Assembly (NCBI GenBank): GCA_900538305.1
Contig: UPXY01000003.1
Span: 1-64,000 of the forward strand
Direction of reading: 5' to 3'
From: an uncultured Collinsella sp.
GTDB lineage: Bacteria > Actinomycetota > Coriobacteriia > Coriobacteriales > Coriobacteriaceae
Length of the DNA: 64,000 nucleotides
Part shown: positions 34,847-43,774 of the stretch, piece after piece
Numbering within the stretch: position 1 is the first letter of the stretch
Layout of the letters: the number at the start of each line of letters is the position of its first letter
Notes under the pieces: generated by a model
Database searches by the model: none
What the model was told of the DNA's origin: nothing
The model's input: only the letters and a program-made list of their open reading frames with translations
Program-made: the position numbers and the translations under genes

Positions 34847-36875
34847 GTGCCGTCTCCTCCTCGATCGTGGCTGAGAGCTCGAGCCATTCGTCTTCAAGCG
34901 CCGGCAGCGCCTGCTTCAGCCCGTTATATTCCCCAAGCGCCTCGTTGAATCGCGCTTGATCTGCATAGAGCTCCTCACTTGCCATAAGCTCCATAAGCTC
35001 GTCATAGCGCGCACGCTTGCGCTCAAGGTCGCGCTCGACGGCCTTCAGGCGGTCGCGCGTGGATTTGAGTCGCTTGTTAAGCTCCGCGCGCGCCTCGGCT
35101 TCAGCGCGGCGTTGCTCCTTCGTCTTCTTGCCTGAAGGTACCGGCACGGACGAGTCGGACGCGTTGCGATGCGTACGCGGCACCTTGGGTTCGAACGTGC
35201 CGGTTGCGGGACGCGTCGAGCGTGCGGATTCTTCTACTCCGGCAGCCGCTTCACGGGCAGCCAAGTCCTCGCGCTTGAAAAGATAGTAGTCGTAATCGCC
35301 GTCTATGACGGTCATCTTGCCGTCACGGATGTCGATCACCCGGTTCGCCACGGCGCGCACGAGGTGTTCGTCGTGGGAGATGAGCACGAGCGTGCCGGGG
35401 AAGTTCCTGAGCGCGTTCTCGAGCATGTCGACCGAGTCGATATCAAGATGGTTCGTGGGCTCGTCGAGGCAGAGCAGCGCCTCGGGAGCTACGAGCATCT
35501 TGGCGAGCGCTAGACGAGCGCGCTCGCCGCCGGATAGCACGCCAACGCGCTTGTCGACATCGTCGCCCGAGAAGAGAAAGGCGCCGAGAAGGCTCCGTTG
35601 CTGGGGCACCGTCCAGGTAGGAGCCACGGAATCGATCTCCTGCAGGACGGTATTCGCCTCCTTGAGACCTTCTAGCTGGTGCTGGGCATAGTAGGCCACG
35701 CCCACATTTACGCCGAGGTCGCGCGTGCCCGAACTCGGCGCCTCGATTCCTGCGAGCATCTTGAGCAGCGTTGACTTGCCCGCGCCGTTGGGGCCCACGA
35801 GCGCCACATGGTCGCCCCGATAGAGCGTAAGGTCGATGCCGCTGTAGACATGCTTGTCTGCATAGGACTTCGACACGCCCTCGAGCTTCACAACCATATC
35901 ACCCGAGCGCGGCGGATCGGGGAACTTGAAGTCAACGTGCTTGTGGCCCTCGGGTAGGATCACGAGCTCGCTCTTGATCTGCTCGATGCGCTTCATGCGC
36001 TCCTGCGCCTGCGCAGCCTTGGTGGGCTTGTAGCGGAACTTGTCGACGAAGACCTGCATGTGCGCGATTTCGCGCTCCTGGGCGGCACGCTTGGCGCGCA
36101 TCTGCTCGAGGTTGTCCTCGCGCTGCTTGAGATAGGAGCTGTAGTTACCGGTGTAGACGGTGATACGGCGGTTCTCGAGCGCAGCCACATGATCTACGCA
36201 GGCATCCATGAAGGCGCGGTCGTGCGAGACGATGAGAACGGCTCCCTCGTAGCTCGCGATGAAGGAACGGAGCCACTGGACGCTTTCGAGGTCGAGGTGG
36301 TTCGTGGGCTCGTCGAGTAAGAGCAGATCGGGGTGGCGCAAGAAGAGCTTCGCGAGTGCGATGCGCATCTGCCAACCACCCGAGAACTCAGCGCAGGGCT
36401 TATTGAATTCCTCGACTGGAAAGCCCAGACCGGCGAGGATCTGGCGCGCGTTGCTTTCCAGCTCGTAACCGCCAAGCCCCTCGAAGCGATCCTGCACGCG
36501 GCCGTATTCGTCGAGAAGCGTCTGGGGTACCTCACCCGTCTCCCCTGCCTCGGCGATCTTGAGTTGCAGAGCCTCAGCGCGCTCACCAAGCTCGCGGATC
36601 TCGTGCGCGGCAGCCATAACCTCATCGATCACGGGCACGTCGCTCGCGAGCTTCGTCTCCTGTTCGAGGTAGCCCACGTTTACATCCTTGGCAAAGGTGA
36701 TGGAACCGCCGTCGGCGGTATCGAGCCCCATGATGATCTTCAAAAGCGTGGTCTTGCCGGCACCGTTTGGCCCTACAAGGGCGAAGCGGTCGCCAGGATT
36801 CACCTGGAAGGACGCGCCGGAGAAGAGCGTGCGTGCACCGAAGCTCTTCTCGATCTTATCTACGTTGAGGATCAT
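34833..36875 (-). CDS. ABC-F family ATPase
   Basis: ABC-F proteins have two fused ABC ATPase domains and no membrane part; most act on the ribosome. The 680-residue protein has Walker A GPNGAGKTT twice (first at about 35-43), signatures FSGGWQMR and LSGGERAR, two LDEPTNHLD Walker B motifs, the inter-domain linker (about 235-310) and a long charged C-terminal coiled coil (about 555-680). The start at 36875 has GAGGGG upstream and avoids an unrelated 18-residue extension. The subfamily resembles YdiF/YfmR-type factors; antibiotic resistance cannot be inferred. Confidence 0.92.
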   Translation of the reverse strand: MILNVDKIEKSFGARTLFSGASFQVNPGDRFALVGPNGAGKTTLLKIIMGLDTADGGSITFAKDVNVGYLEQETKLASDVPVIDEVMAAAHEIRELGERAEALQLKIAEAGETGEVPQTLLDEYGRVQDRFEGLGGYELESNARQILAGLGFPVEEFNKPCAEFSGGWQMRIALAKLFLRHPDLLLLDEPTNHLDLESVQWLRSFIASYEGAVLIVSHDRAFMDACVDHVAALENRRITVYTGNYSSYLKQREDNLEQMRAKRAAQEREIAHMQVFVDKFRYKPTKAAQAQERMKRIEQIKSELVILPEGHKHVDFKFPDPPRSGDMVVKLEGVSKSYADKHVYSGIDLTLYRGDHVALVGPNGAGKSTLLKMLAGIEAPSSGTRDLGVNVGVAYYAQHQLEGLKEANTVLQEIDSVAPTWTVPQQRSLLGAFLFSGDDVDKRVGVLSGGERARLALAKMLVAPEALLCLDEPTNHLDIDSVDMLENALRNFPGTLVLISHDEHLVRAVANRVIDIRDGKMTVIDGDYDYYLFKREDLAAREAAAGVEESARSTRPATGTFEPKVPRTHRNASDSSVPVPSGKKTKEQRRAEAEARAELNKRLKSTRDRLKAVERDLERKRARYDELMELMASEELYADQARFNEALGEYNGLKQALPALEDEWLELSATIEEETAHGGA

Positions 36876-36950
36876 CTCCGCACCCCTCAAATGATACGTT
36901 CGATACCAGGCTGGTAGAAAACCATCCATTCATTCAAGCAGCCGTGGTAG

Positions 36951-36980
36951 GAAAAAGGGCCGGCGATTGCTCCCCGGCCC
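36951..36980 (-). terminator. Rho-independent terminator after tRNA-Val
   Basis: On the minus strand GGGCCGG...CCGGCCC is followed by five T. It starts 12 bases after the tRNA CCA end and separates the tRNA from the ABC-F gene. Confidence 0.88.
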
Positions 36981-36991
36981 CGTTCATGTTC

Positions 36992-37066
36992 TGGTGGGCG
37001 TTACAAGATTTGAACTTGTGACCCCTTCCGTGTGAAGGAAGTGCTCTACCCCTGAGCCAAACGCCC
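36992..37066 (-). tRNA. tRNA-Val (anticodon CAC)
   Basis: The minus strand folds as a cloverleaf with acceptor GGGCGTT/AACGCCC, anticodon stem CTTCC/GGAAG, loop TTCACAC (anticodon CAC), T loop TTCAAAT, discriminator A and encoded CCA (75 bases). It reads the valine codon GTG. Confidence 0.95.
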
Positions 37067-37176
37067 TTGTGCTTTTCAGCGAAGGCTATAGTACCACGAC
37101 GCTCCCCCGCTGCCAAGCCTCAATTTTGAATCCGGGTCTCCTTTGTGGTCGTTTAGCGCGAATCTGCATGAAAACG

Positions 37177-38802
37177 CTACCAAGACGTCCTGTTGCGGAG
37201 ACCGGCGGCGACGAGCGCCATGCCGAAGATCCCGGCAAGCGCGCAGGCAACGGGTGCCAGGTCTCCCGTGGCGGGGATGGAATCCCCGTCCTTGGCAGGC
37301 TCTTGCGCACCGCAGGCCGTGCAGGCGCCGTCTTGGTAGCTATGGTCGGTGGCAGGTGTCGCAACGCCCTTCGCAACCACGTACCCGCAGATAGAACAGA
37401 CCGTGTCTCCCGTGTAACCTGCTTCGGTGCAGGTGGCGTCCCGCTTGCCTACAACCTTGCCGGAATGTACGGCGAAGTTCAGCTTCTCGCTGCAGCCCGC
37501 GCACGCATGCCAGTGGCCGCTCGCATCGCTCGACCACGCAGCGGCGGGATCGTGGGCGTGCTCGACCGTCACCGTGCAGGTCGCGGTCTTGCCGCCGTCC
37601 ACCGTGGTGGCAGTGATGGTGGCCGTTCCCTCGGCAACCGCGGTGACGTTGCCGCTTGCGTCCACCGTGGCGACGTCGGGGGCGCTGCTGCTCCATGTCA
37701 CCTTCTTGTTGGTGGCGTCGATCGGCTCCACCGTGGCGGTGAGCTGGGCGGTGCCGCCCTTGGTCAGGGTCAATGCGCTTTGATCCAGCGACACGCCGCG
37801 AACTACATACGTCACCCTGTCGCCCAGACTGGTCTTCAGTCTTTCGTCCAGCGTTCCGCCGTCCACGATCACATTATGATCTCCTGCGCTCAGGTTTGCA
37901 CCGTCATCCAGCGTCAGGCTCTCACCCTCGCCAATCTCCAAATCCTCCTGCAAGGTCACATCGCCGTACACGGTGCCAGCTTTACTGTCGGAACGGTCAT
38001 GACCAAAGACGATACCAACACTGTCATCAGCAGGGGAAACTTCCTTGAGATCTAGTAGCGATCCGGCACCGATCCCACCGCCTCTTGCATCCACAAGGGC
38101 ACTGTTGCTGACGATAAATTTAATCGTTGAAAGAATGGAAGATTCTAAAGTATCGAATAAAATCCCTGGCTTCCCACTGGAGGTCAGGTTTCCACCATTC
38201 ACAGTCAGGGAGGCGGACGAATTTGTACCGCACCGCACATTGACACCAGAGGCCCATTGTGCTGTTGCAGTAACTTTGGCATTCTTGATACTCACTGCGG
38301 CATCGCCGCTGTGGCTCTGAATCCGGATGCCAGTAGAAGTGGCGCTGACATCCAGACTGCCGCTGCCCGTGATGGTCAGCTTGGCACTGCCATTAGAGGG
38401 GGCAAGTACACAAATTCCATAGCTGACATCTTTTATTGTATTGGTGCCCTCCAATGTGATAGTCAAGTTTGCATCGCCGCTTTGATTGAATACGCCAATG
38501 GCCGCTCCGGTAATATAAATAAGGGGGTCTTGGTCGGCATACAATTCGTTTTTGATGGTGGCCCCGCGCAGAGTCAGCGTACTGCCGTCCCACTTGATGT
38601 TGTAGTTGTCAGCAGTTGCACCTTCCGTTATCACTTCGCCGTTTTCGTTTGTTGTGGCGTAAACGATACTGTCAGAACTTCCGGCAAGCGCCTCGCCTCC
38701 CACATAAACGGTATTCGGCTCCGCCGCCAGCGCCGTGACGGGCAGCATCACCAGGCACAGCAGCGCCGCAGCGAGCACCGACCAGATCGTTCTTCTCGGC
38801 AT
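37177..38802 (-). CDS. Sortase-type surface protein with beta-helix-like region and BIG2 domain
   Basis: The 541-residue protein has a signal peptide (about 1-26), a repetitive Ser/Thr/Gly/Asn-rich region like a carbohydrate-binding or beta-helix fold (about 60-300), a bacterial Ig-like BIG2 domain (about 330-415), a Cys-rich segment with CxxC pairs (about 430-500) and a C-terminal anchor: the LPxTG-like IPATGD, a hydrophobic helix and RNRTSW. The central part is visibly less GC-rich than its neighbours, suggesting transfer. A stem-loop (38819-38834) sits just before GGAGG and the ATG. Probably an adhesin; ligand unknown. Confidence 0.82.
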   Translation of the reverse strand: MPRRTIWSVLAAALLCLVMLPVTALAAEPNTVYVGGEALAGSSDSIVYATTNENGEVITEGATADNYNIKWDGSTLTLRGATIKNELYADQDPLIYITGAAIGVFNQSGDANLTITLEGTNTIKDVSYGICVLAPSNGSAKLTITGSGSLDVSATSTGIRIQSHSGDAAVSIKNAKVTATAQWASGVNVRCGTNSSASLTVNGGNLTSSGKPGILFDTLESSILSTIKFIVSNSALVDARGGGIGAGSLLDLKEVSPADDSVGIVFGHDRSDSKAGTVYGDVTLQEDLEIGEGESLTLDDGANLSAGDHNVIVDGGTLDERLKTSLGDRVTYVVRGVSLDQSALTLTKGGTAQLTATVEPIDATNKKVTWSSSAPDVATVDASGNVTAVAEGTATITATTVDGGKTATCTVTVEHAHDPAAAWSSDASGHWHACAGCSEKLNFAVHSGKVVGKRDATCTEAGYTGDTVCSICGYVVAKGVATPATDHSYQDGACTACGAQEPAKDGDSIPATGDLAPVACALAGIFGMALVAAGLRNRTSW

Positions 38803-38964
38803 CTTGTACCTCCGTCCCGCGGGCGCTTGCCCGCACAGCGGGTCATGAACCCATTGTTGAGGAGGCGACGCACATCTCCCCTACCCGAAAGGCAGGTCAA
38901 TTTGGGGAGGGCGGGATTTGGCGCGAAGGCCGTCGGCAGTCGCTGCGCGGGGTCGCAGGGCCCG

Positions 38965-40172
38965 CTACGCCAGCATAAACTGCGCGAGGTCCTTGCGGCT
39001 CGTCACCCCGAGCTTGCGAAACGCGTTGGACAGGCACTCCTTCACGCGGTTCACCGAGAAGCCCATGTGCTCGGCGATCTCCGTGTTGGTCCAGTCGCGC
39101 GCGGCGAGCATGCAGACCGCGAACTCGGTGGTGGTGAGGTTGTCCGCCACGTCGTCGGCGGTCGAAGGGTTATGGACGCGCCGCCAGCCGGCAGAGAAGC
39201 GGTACGTGATATCGATCATGCGCTTGAAGTCATCCGGCCACGCGGGTTTGATCGCGGCCTCGAGCATGCCGCCCAGAAGGCCGTGGTGCTCGCCGAAGGG
39301 CTGAATGAGGCCGTCCGGGCGCGCGATGTCCCAGGCGGCGAGGACGTGTTGGCGCGCCTCGCCCGCGCGGCGGAGCGCCATGAGGCTCATGACGGCCGCG
39401 AGGTGCAGGTAGATGGCAGGTATGGGGTAGAGCGCATCCGCCATGGCAAAGGCGCCGAGCACGACACCGTAGCTCTGCTCGTAGGCGCCTTCGAGGTAGA
39501 GGCGGTGCGCCTTGATGTAGCAGGCAAAGAGCCTAAGGCCGGGCGGCAGGAGGGGAAGCGGGTCGGGCGCGTGCTTCAAGGTTTTCGGTGCAGGCAGGTG
39601 CAGCAGCGCGCTCGCGGCGTTCCCGATGAAAGCCGCCATAGCCGCCACCTCGGGAGGCGTAACCCCCCCCACTCTGAATTCAAACACCCGAAGGCGCCGT
39701 CGAGCGCGAAGCGGGCGTCGTTGATGCGGCCGAGGCTCAAGTTCGAAAACGCGCAGATGAGGCAGGCGGAGAGGCGCGCCTCTGCGTCGTCGCTCTTGAG
39801 GTGCGGAGCGGCCACGTCACGCGCACGCTCTGCGTCGCCGGAGAAGTAGGCAAGCTCAGCCTGAGCGATTGACGCGCGCGTGCCTTTCGCGAGGGAGGAG
39901 ACGAACGCCGCCACGGTTCCCGGGGCATATGCCGTGCTCATGAGCGGCATGAGGTTCTGGAAGGAGGGTATGGATGGCCGGCACGGCGCTTGCGGGCCGG
40001 CGGCGCGCCCGTTCCTGCGCGGGTCATCGGGCTTGACCGTGCCCTCGGGGATGCGCCACGAGCCGGCGAGCTTGTCGGCGCCAGCGATGCGACCCTGCTT
40101 GCAATAGCGCTGCACCAGACGCGTCGTCACGCCCCAGCGGCGGGCCGCTTCCTCTGCGGTGATGTACTGCAT
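38965..40172 (-). pseudogene. Regulator with N-terminal HTH and C-terminal LuxR HTH, frameshifted at a G8 tract
   Basis: Two overlapping frames make one protein. The first (40172 down to 39576) starts MQYITAEEAARRWGVTTRLV, an excisionase/MerR-like HTH_17 domain, then helical repeats. The second (39687 down to 38965) continues the helical region and ends in a LuxR-type HTH (LTTTEFAVCMLAARDWTNTE and on). The frames cross at eight consecutive G on the coding strand (39663-39670). Adding one G would fuse them as ...SEWGGVTPPEVAAM..., giving about 400 residues. It may be phase-variable, truly broken or a homopolymer sequencing error. It lies upstream of the surface protein gene. Confidence 0.7.
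39663..39670. repeat. Homopolymer C8 (G8 on the coding strand)
   Basis: Eight consecutive C on the plus strand lie exactly where the regulator reading frame changes. Such tracts slip during replication, and one unit of gain (or two of loss) restores the full reading frame. Confidence 0.85.
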
Positions 40173-40250
40173 GCGCTCCCCTTCACAGCGATTGATTGCG
40201 CGCTACTAGTATGCAGCATAGCAGAGCGAACGGTTCGGCAAAGCGAATAG

Positions 40251-40279
40251 AAAAAGGCCAGGCGTGAAGCCCGGCCTTG
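40251..40279 (-). terminator. Terminator after the CAT-anticodon tRNA
   Basis: On the minus strand AAGGCCGGGC...CTGGCCTT is followed by a T-run (TTTC). It lies 8 bases after the tRNA end. Confidence 0.85.
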
Positions 40280-40286
40280 AAATTGT

Positions 40287-40362
40287 TGGTGGGCCCTGGG
40301 GGATTCGAACCCTCAACCCAGGGATTATGAGTCCCCTGCGCTAACCGTTGCGCCAAGAGCCC
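40287..40362 (-). tRNA. tRNA with anticodon CAT (elongator Met or Ile2)
   Basis: The minus strand folds with acceptor GGGCTCT/AGGGCCC, anticodon loop CTCATAA (anticodon CAT), T loop TTCGAAT, discriminator A and encoded CCA (76 bases). The paired G1-C72 excludes initiator tRNA. Sequence alone does not separate elongator Met from Ile2, whose C34 becomes lysidine; the AGGGGACTCATAATCCCT arm resembles known Ile2 tRNAs. The T stem has an A-C mismatch. Confidence 0.9.
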
Positions 40363-40369
40363 GTATAGC

Positions 40370-40397
40370 AAAACGCCCTCCGATTGCTCGGAGGGCG
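40370..40397 (-). terminator. Terminator after tRNA-Ala
   Basis: On the minus strand CGCCCTCC and GGAGGGCG form an 8-bp stem followed by TTTT. It separates the two tRNA genes. Confidence 0.85.
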
Positions 40398-40411
40398 GCT
40401 GTTCACTTGGG

Positions 40412-40484
40412 TGGAGACGAGGGGGATCGAACCCCTGACCTCTTGACTGCCAGTCAAGCGCTCTCCCAGCTGAGCTACGCCCCC
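40412..40484 (-). tRNA. tRNA-Ala (anticodon GGC)
   Basis: The minus strand folds with acceptor GGGGGCG/CGTCTCC including the G3-U70 alanine identity pair, anticodon loop CTGGCAG (anticodon GGC) and T loop TTCGATC. The discriminator is A and the next bases are CCC, so the CCA end is not encoded, unlike the other three tRNAs here. Confidence 0.95.
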
Positions 40485-40552
40485 AAGCGGTGCGGGAAAT
40501 ACTATACGGAAACCGTCGGCCGAATGCAAGCGAAATTTTAAAAAATTTGGCT

Positions 40553-40654
40553 CGACACTTTGGGGACTCGTGAGAACGTGTCAAATACGACATCTCGGAG
40601 ACGGGCGCTCAAGGGTAAAAACGACTCAAACGTACCCGTCCCCGAAGTGAGACG
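40553..40654. repeat. Palindromic repeat family A, copy 4
   Basis: The left arm starts CGACACTTTGGGGAC and the right arm ends GTACCCGTCCCCGAAGTGAG; the middle is diverged. It lies 90 bases after the proS stop. Confidence 0.7.
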
Positions 40655-40744
40655 CCGGGAACACGGGCTCTTGCCGCCCATTGGGCGACAGGAACCCGGT
40701 TCATCAAGAACGAAACTATCAGCACTCGGTACAATAATTTGTAC

Positions 40745-42469
40745 CTATGCGCGTGCATCCTTCACAAGAGCAGCAACCTCGGCGACGACATCGGCAACCG
40801 CAACATCGAGGCGCTCCCCTGTCGAGCGATTCTTCACCTCGACGGTTCCGGCAGCAAGTCCGCGCTTGCCCACGACGACCTGGTACGGGAAGCCCATGAG
40901 GTCGTTATCGGCGAACTTAACGCCTGCTCGCTCCGCACGATCGTCGAACACAACGTCGATGCCCTCGGCAGCAAACGCCTCGGCGAGCTCCGCGGCGGCA
41001 TCGAACGCCTCGCCCTTCTTATCGAGGGAGATGACGCTCACCTCGTACGGCGCCACCGAGACCGGCCAAATGATGCCGTGCTCGTCGTGGTGCTGCTCCA
41101 CGATCGCGGCGAGCGTGCGCGAGATGCCGATACCGTAGCAGCCCATGTAGAAGGGCTGCTCGCGACCGTTCTCGTCGGCGAATGTGGCGCCCATCTTGGC
41201 GGCGTACTTGTCCTGGCCGATCTGAAACACCTGTCCGCACTCAATGCCGCGACCGCCTTTGAGGGGCTTTCCGCAGTGCGGGCAGGGATCGCCCGCATGT
41301 ACCGTGACGAGATCTTCCCATGCGTCAACGGTGAAATCGCGGCCGGGGCACGCACCAGTGAAGTGGTAATCGACCTCGTTGGCACCGCACGTCCACGCTT
41401 TCGAGACCTGAAGCGAGCGGTCGCATACGAGTCGGATGCCATCGGGCAGGTTCACCGGGCCAATGAATCCCTTGAAGAGTCCATACTGCTCAAGCTCTTC
41501 GTCGGTCATGAGGTGGAAATCGCCAAAGAGCTTCGCGGCCTTGATCTCATTGAGCTCGTGGTCGCCGGGTACGATCGCCACGACGGGTTTGCCCTCGCCA
41601 TCGATGAGTGCAAGCGATTTGCGGGTGCCGTTCTGGGGGAAGCCGAAGAACTCGGCCACCGCCTCGATAGAACCGAGGCCAGGCGTGTGCACGCGCTCGA
41701 GCTCGCCTTCACCGGAGCCCTCGGAGACCGTAACCGTGGTGGACGCCGCCTCGTCGTCTGCGGCGAAACCACAATCGCACCACACAAGTGCCGCCTCTCC
41801 AGCCTCGGCGAGCGCCATGTACTCGATGGAGGAATCGCCGCCGATCTCTCCGGAATCCGCCGCGACGGGCAGCGCCTTGAGGCCGACACGCTCGCAATAT
41901 CGCGCGTAGGCACCCTTCATGTCCTCGTAGACCTCCTGGAGGGACTCCTGCGTGGCAGAGAAGCTGTAGGCGTCCTTCATGATGAACTCACGGCCACGCA
42001 TGAGGCCGAAGCGCGGGCGCAGCTCGTCGCGGAACTTATCCTGGATCTGATAGAGCGTGCAGGGAAGCTGCTTGTAGCTCTTGAGTTCGTTGCGCACGAG
42101 GTCCGTGAACGTCTCCTCATGGGTGGGTCCAAGACAGAAGGTGCGATCGTGGCGATCCTGTAGCCGCATGAGCTCGGGGCCGTACGCGCCGATACGGCCA
42201 GACTCTTCCCAAAGCTCCGCTGAGGTGAGGATGGGTGCAAGCATTTCCTGGGCGCCGATGCCGTCCATCTCATCGCGGCAGATATCCTCGATCTTTCGGA
42301 TCGAGCGCCAGGCGAGCGGCAGGTAGCTGTAGAGGCCAGAGGCCACTTTGCGGATGAAACCCGCCCGCAGCATGAGCTTGTGGCTGGCAAGCTCGGCCTC
42401 GGCAGGATCTTCCTTGAGCGTGGGCGCGTAGAGCGCGGACATCTTCATGACACGAGTGCGTGCAGACAC
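40745..42469 (-). CDS. proS: Prolyl-tRNA synthetase
   Basis: ProS charges tRNA-Pro. The 574-residue bacterial-type class II enzyme has the motif-2 region DKFRDELRPRFGLMRGREFIMKD in its first half, an editing (INS) domain between motifs 2 and 3 (about 215-400), motif 3 (GCYGIGISRTLAAI) and a C-terminal anticodon-binding domain. The chosen start is a GTG 4 bases after AAGGAGG; the methionine codons at residues 8 and 10 of this frame are alternatives. Confidence 0.96.
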   Translation of the reverse strand: MSARTRVMKMSALYAPTLKEDPAEAELASHKLMLRAGFIRKVASGLYSYLPLAWRSIRKIEDICRDEMDGIGAQEMLAPILTSAELWEESGRIGAYGPELMRLQDRHDRTFCLGPTHEETFTDLVRNELKSYKQLPCTLYQIQDKFRDELRPRFGLMRGREFIMKDAYSFSATQESLQEVYEDMKGAYARYCERVGLKALPVAADSGEIGGDSSIEYMALAEAGEAALVWCDCGFAADDEAASTTVTVSEGSGEGELERVHTPGLGSIEAVAEFFGFPQNGTRKSLALIDGEGKPVVAIVPGDHELNEIKAAKLFGDFHLMTDEELEQYGLFKGFIGPVNLPDGIRLVCDRSLQVSKAWTCGANEVDYHFTGACPGRDFTVDAWEDLVTVHAGDPCPHCGKPLKGGRGIECGQVFQIGQDKYAAKMGATFADENGREQPFYMGCYGIGISRTLAAIVEQHHDEHGIIWPVSVAPYEVSVISLDKKGEAFDAAAELAEAFAAEGIDVVFDDRAERAGVKFADNDLMGFPYQVVVGKRGLAAGTVEVKNRSTGERLDVAVADVVAEVAALVKDARA

Positions 42470-42519
42470 GGTTCCTCCTTGTGTGACGGTAACGCGCAAG
42501 ATGATACCGCATTTTCTCT

Positions 42520-42650
42520 CGACACTTCGGGAACAGGCGCGGCACTTTGGCGTCTCTTTAGAGACGGGTTAGTTTGCGTCGGAATCGTCACAAACCAGCC
42601 CGCCGCCAATAGTACGTTTTCGACATAAACCAACCCGTCACTAAAGTGAT
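42520..42650. repeat. Palindromic repeat family A, copy 5
   Basis: The block starts CGACACTTCGGGAACAGG and has a second arm pair, GACGGGTTAGTTTGCGTCGG near 42563 with AAACCAACCCGTCACTAAAG near 42627. It ends 4 bases from the ispG stop codon. Confidence 0.75.
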
Positions 42651-42653
42651 GAG

Positions 42654-43730
42654 CTACATGTTGTCGATCTCTTGCATGAGGGCGTCGACGATTTCGGCCT
42701 CGGCGACCTTGCGCACGGGCTGACCATGCTTGAAGAGCAGAGCGCTTCCTCGGCCGCATGCCACGCCAACATCGGCGTCGGACGCCTCGCCAGGACCGTT
42801 AACCACACACCCCATAACGGCAACTGAAATGGGTTTCGTGCAGCACGCAAGCCGGCGCTCAACCTCCTGCGCGATGGGGATGAGATCGACCTGCGTGCGG
42901 CCGCACGTGGGACACGAGACAAGCTCGGGTCCACGCCGGCGGATGCCCAGGCACTCGAGGATACCCCAGGCCACAGGCGGCTCCTCAACTGGATCTGCGG
43001 TGAGTGAGACGCGCAGCGTATCGCCGATGCCCTCCGCAAGCAGCACGCCGAGTCCCACCGCGCTCTTGATGGTGCCTGCGCGCACCGTCCCCGCTTCCGT
43101 CACGCCCAGATGCAGCGGAACATGCGGTAACTCGTGCGAGAGCGCGCGGTATGTTTCAATCGTGGTGGGGACGCTGTGCGCCTTCGCAGACAGCACGATG
43201 TTCGTGAATCCACGATCTTCGAAATGCTCGATGAAACGAAGGGACGAGGCCACAAGTTTCTCTGGCATCGTAAGACCTTCGCGATCGGCAATATCCTGCT
43301 CAAGCGAACCCGCATTCACACCGATGCGGATGGCGACACCGGAAGCACCCGCGGCATCGATCACCGCATCGACACGCTCCCACGAGCCGATGTTACCGGG
43401 GTTGATGCGCAGCTTCGCCGCCCCCGCCTCCACGGCAGCGATAGCGAGCCGGTAATCGAAATGGATGTCCGCGACAATGGGCACCGGCGACGCCTCGCAC
43501 GCGGCACGAAAGGCATCGACGGCACCCTGGTTGGGAAGCGTCACGCGCACGATATCGCAGCCGGCTTCGGCAAGCGCGCGCACCTGGGTGAGCGTCGCCT
43601 CCGCATCGGCCGTATCCGTACAGGTCATGGATTGCACCACAACAGGCGCTCCCCCGCCGATCTTAACACCGCCCACATCGGCCTGCCGCGTACGCTCGCG
43701 CGGGAGCAGATCGGCACCGTTCTTCGCCAT
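42654..43730 (-). CDS. ispG: 4-hydroxy-3-methylbut-2-en-1-yl diphosphate synthase IspG
   Basis: IspG makes HMBPP, the substrate of IspH, in the MEP pathway. The 358-residue enzyme has the TIM-barrel part (PVVVQSMTCTDTAD near the N terminus) and the Fe-S domain with SCPTCGRTQVDL and the MGCVVNGPGEASDAD motif. The frame is open far upstream to 44141, but the ATG at 43730 has GGGAGG and starts the family consensus. It follows rseP, which follows dxr. Confidence 0.97.
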   Translation of the reverse strand: MAKNGADLLPRERTRQADVGGVKIGGGAPVVVQSMTCTDTADAEATLTQVRALAEAGCDIVRVTLPNQGAVDAFRAACEASPVPIVADIHFDYRLAIAAVEAGAAKLRINPGNIGSWERVDAVIDAAGASGVAIRIGVNAGSLEQDIADREGLTMPEKLVASSLRFIEHFEDRGFTNIVLSAKAHSVPTTIETYRALSHELPHVPLHLGVTEAGTVRAGTIKSAVGLGVLLAEGIGDTLRVSLTADPVEEPPVAWGILECLGIRRRGPELVSCPTCGRTQVDLIPIAQEVERRLACCTKPISVAVMGCVVNGPGEASDADVGVACGRGSALLFKHGQPVRKVAEAEIVDALMQEIDNM

Positions 43731-43774
43731 ATGCGGCCTCCCAACCTCAAGCCCAATACGGGAAATGAACACGC

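Larger units (their letters stand above)
40173..40744. other. Intergenic block with two tRNAs, their terminators and repeat A copy 4
   Basis: Between the broken regulator and proS there is no protein gene. On the minus strand from proS the block holds a palindromic repeat (40553-40654), about 70 AT-rich bases, tRNA-Ala, a terminator, the CAT-anticodon tRNA and another terminator. Confidence 0.75.

Noticed and set aside
34833..36875. ABC-F protein as an antibiotic resistance determinant
   Set aside because: The sequence shows a general ABC-F protein with a long C-terminal coiled coil and no specific link to resistance subfamilies.
38257..39849. A 530-residue plus-strand open frame over the islet
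   Set aside because: It crosses the surface-protein start and the regulator on the opposite strand, with Arg/Ala-rich low-complexity sequence and no known motif.
40287..40362. Initiator tRNA-fMet
   Set aside because: The anticodon is CAT, but bases 1 and 72 form a normal G-C pair and the anticodon stem lacks the three consecutive G-C pairs of initiators.
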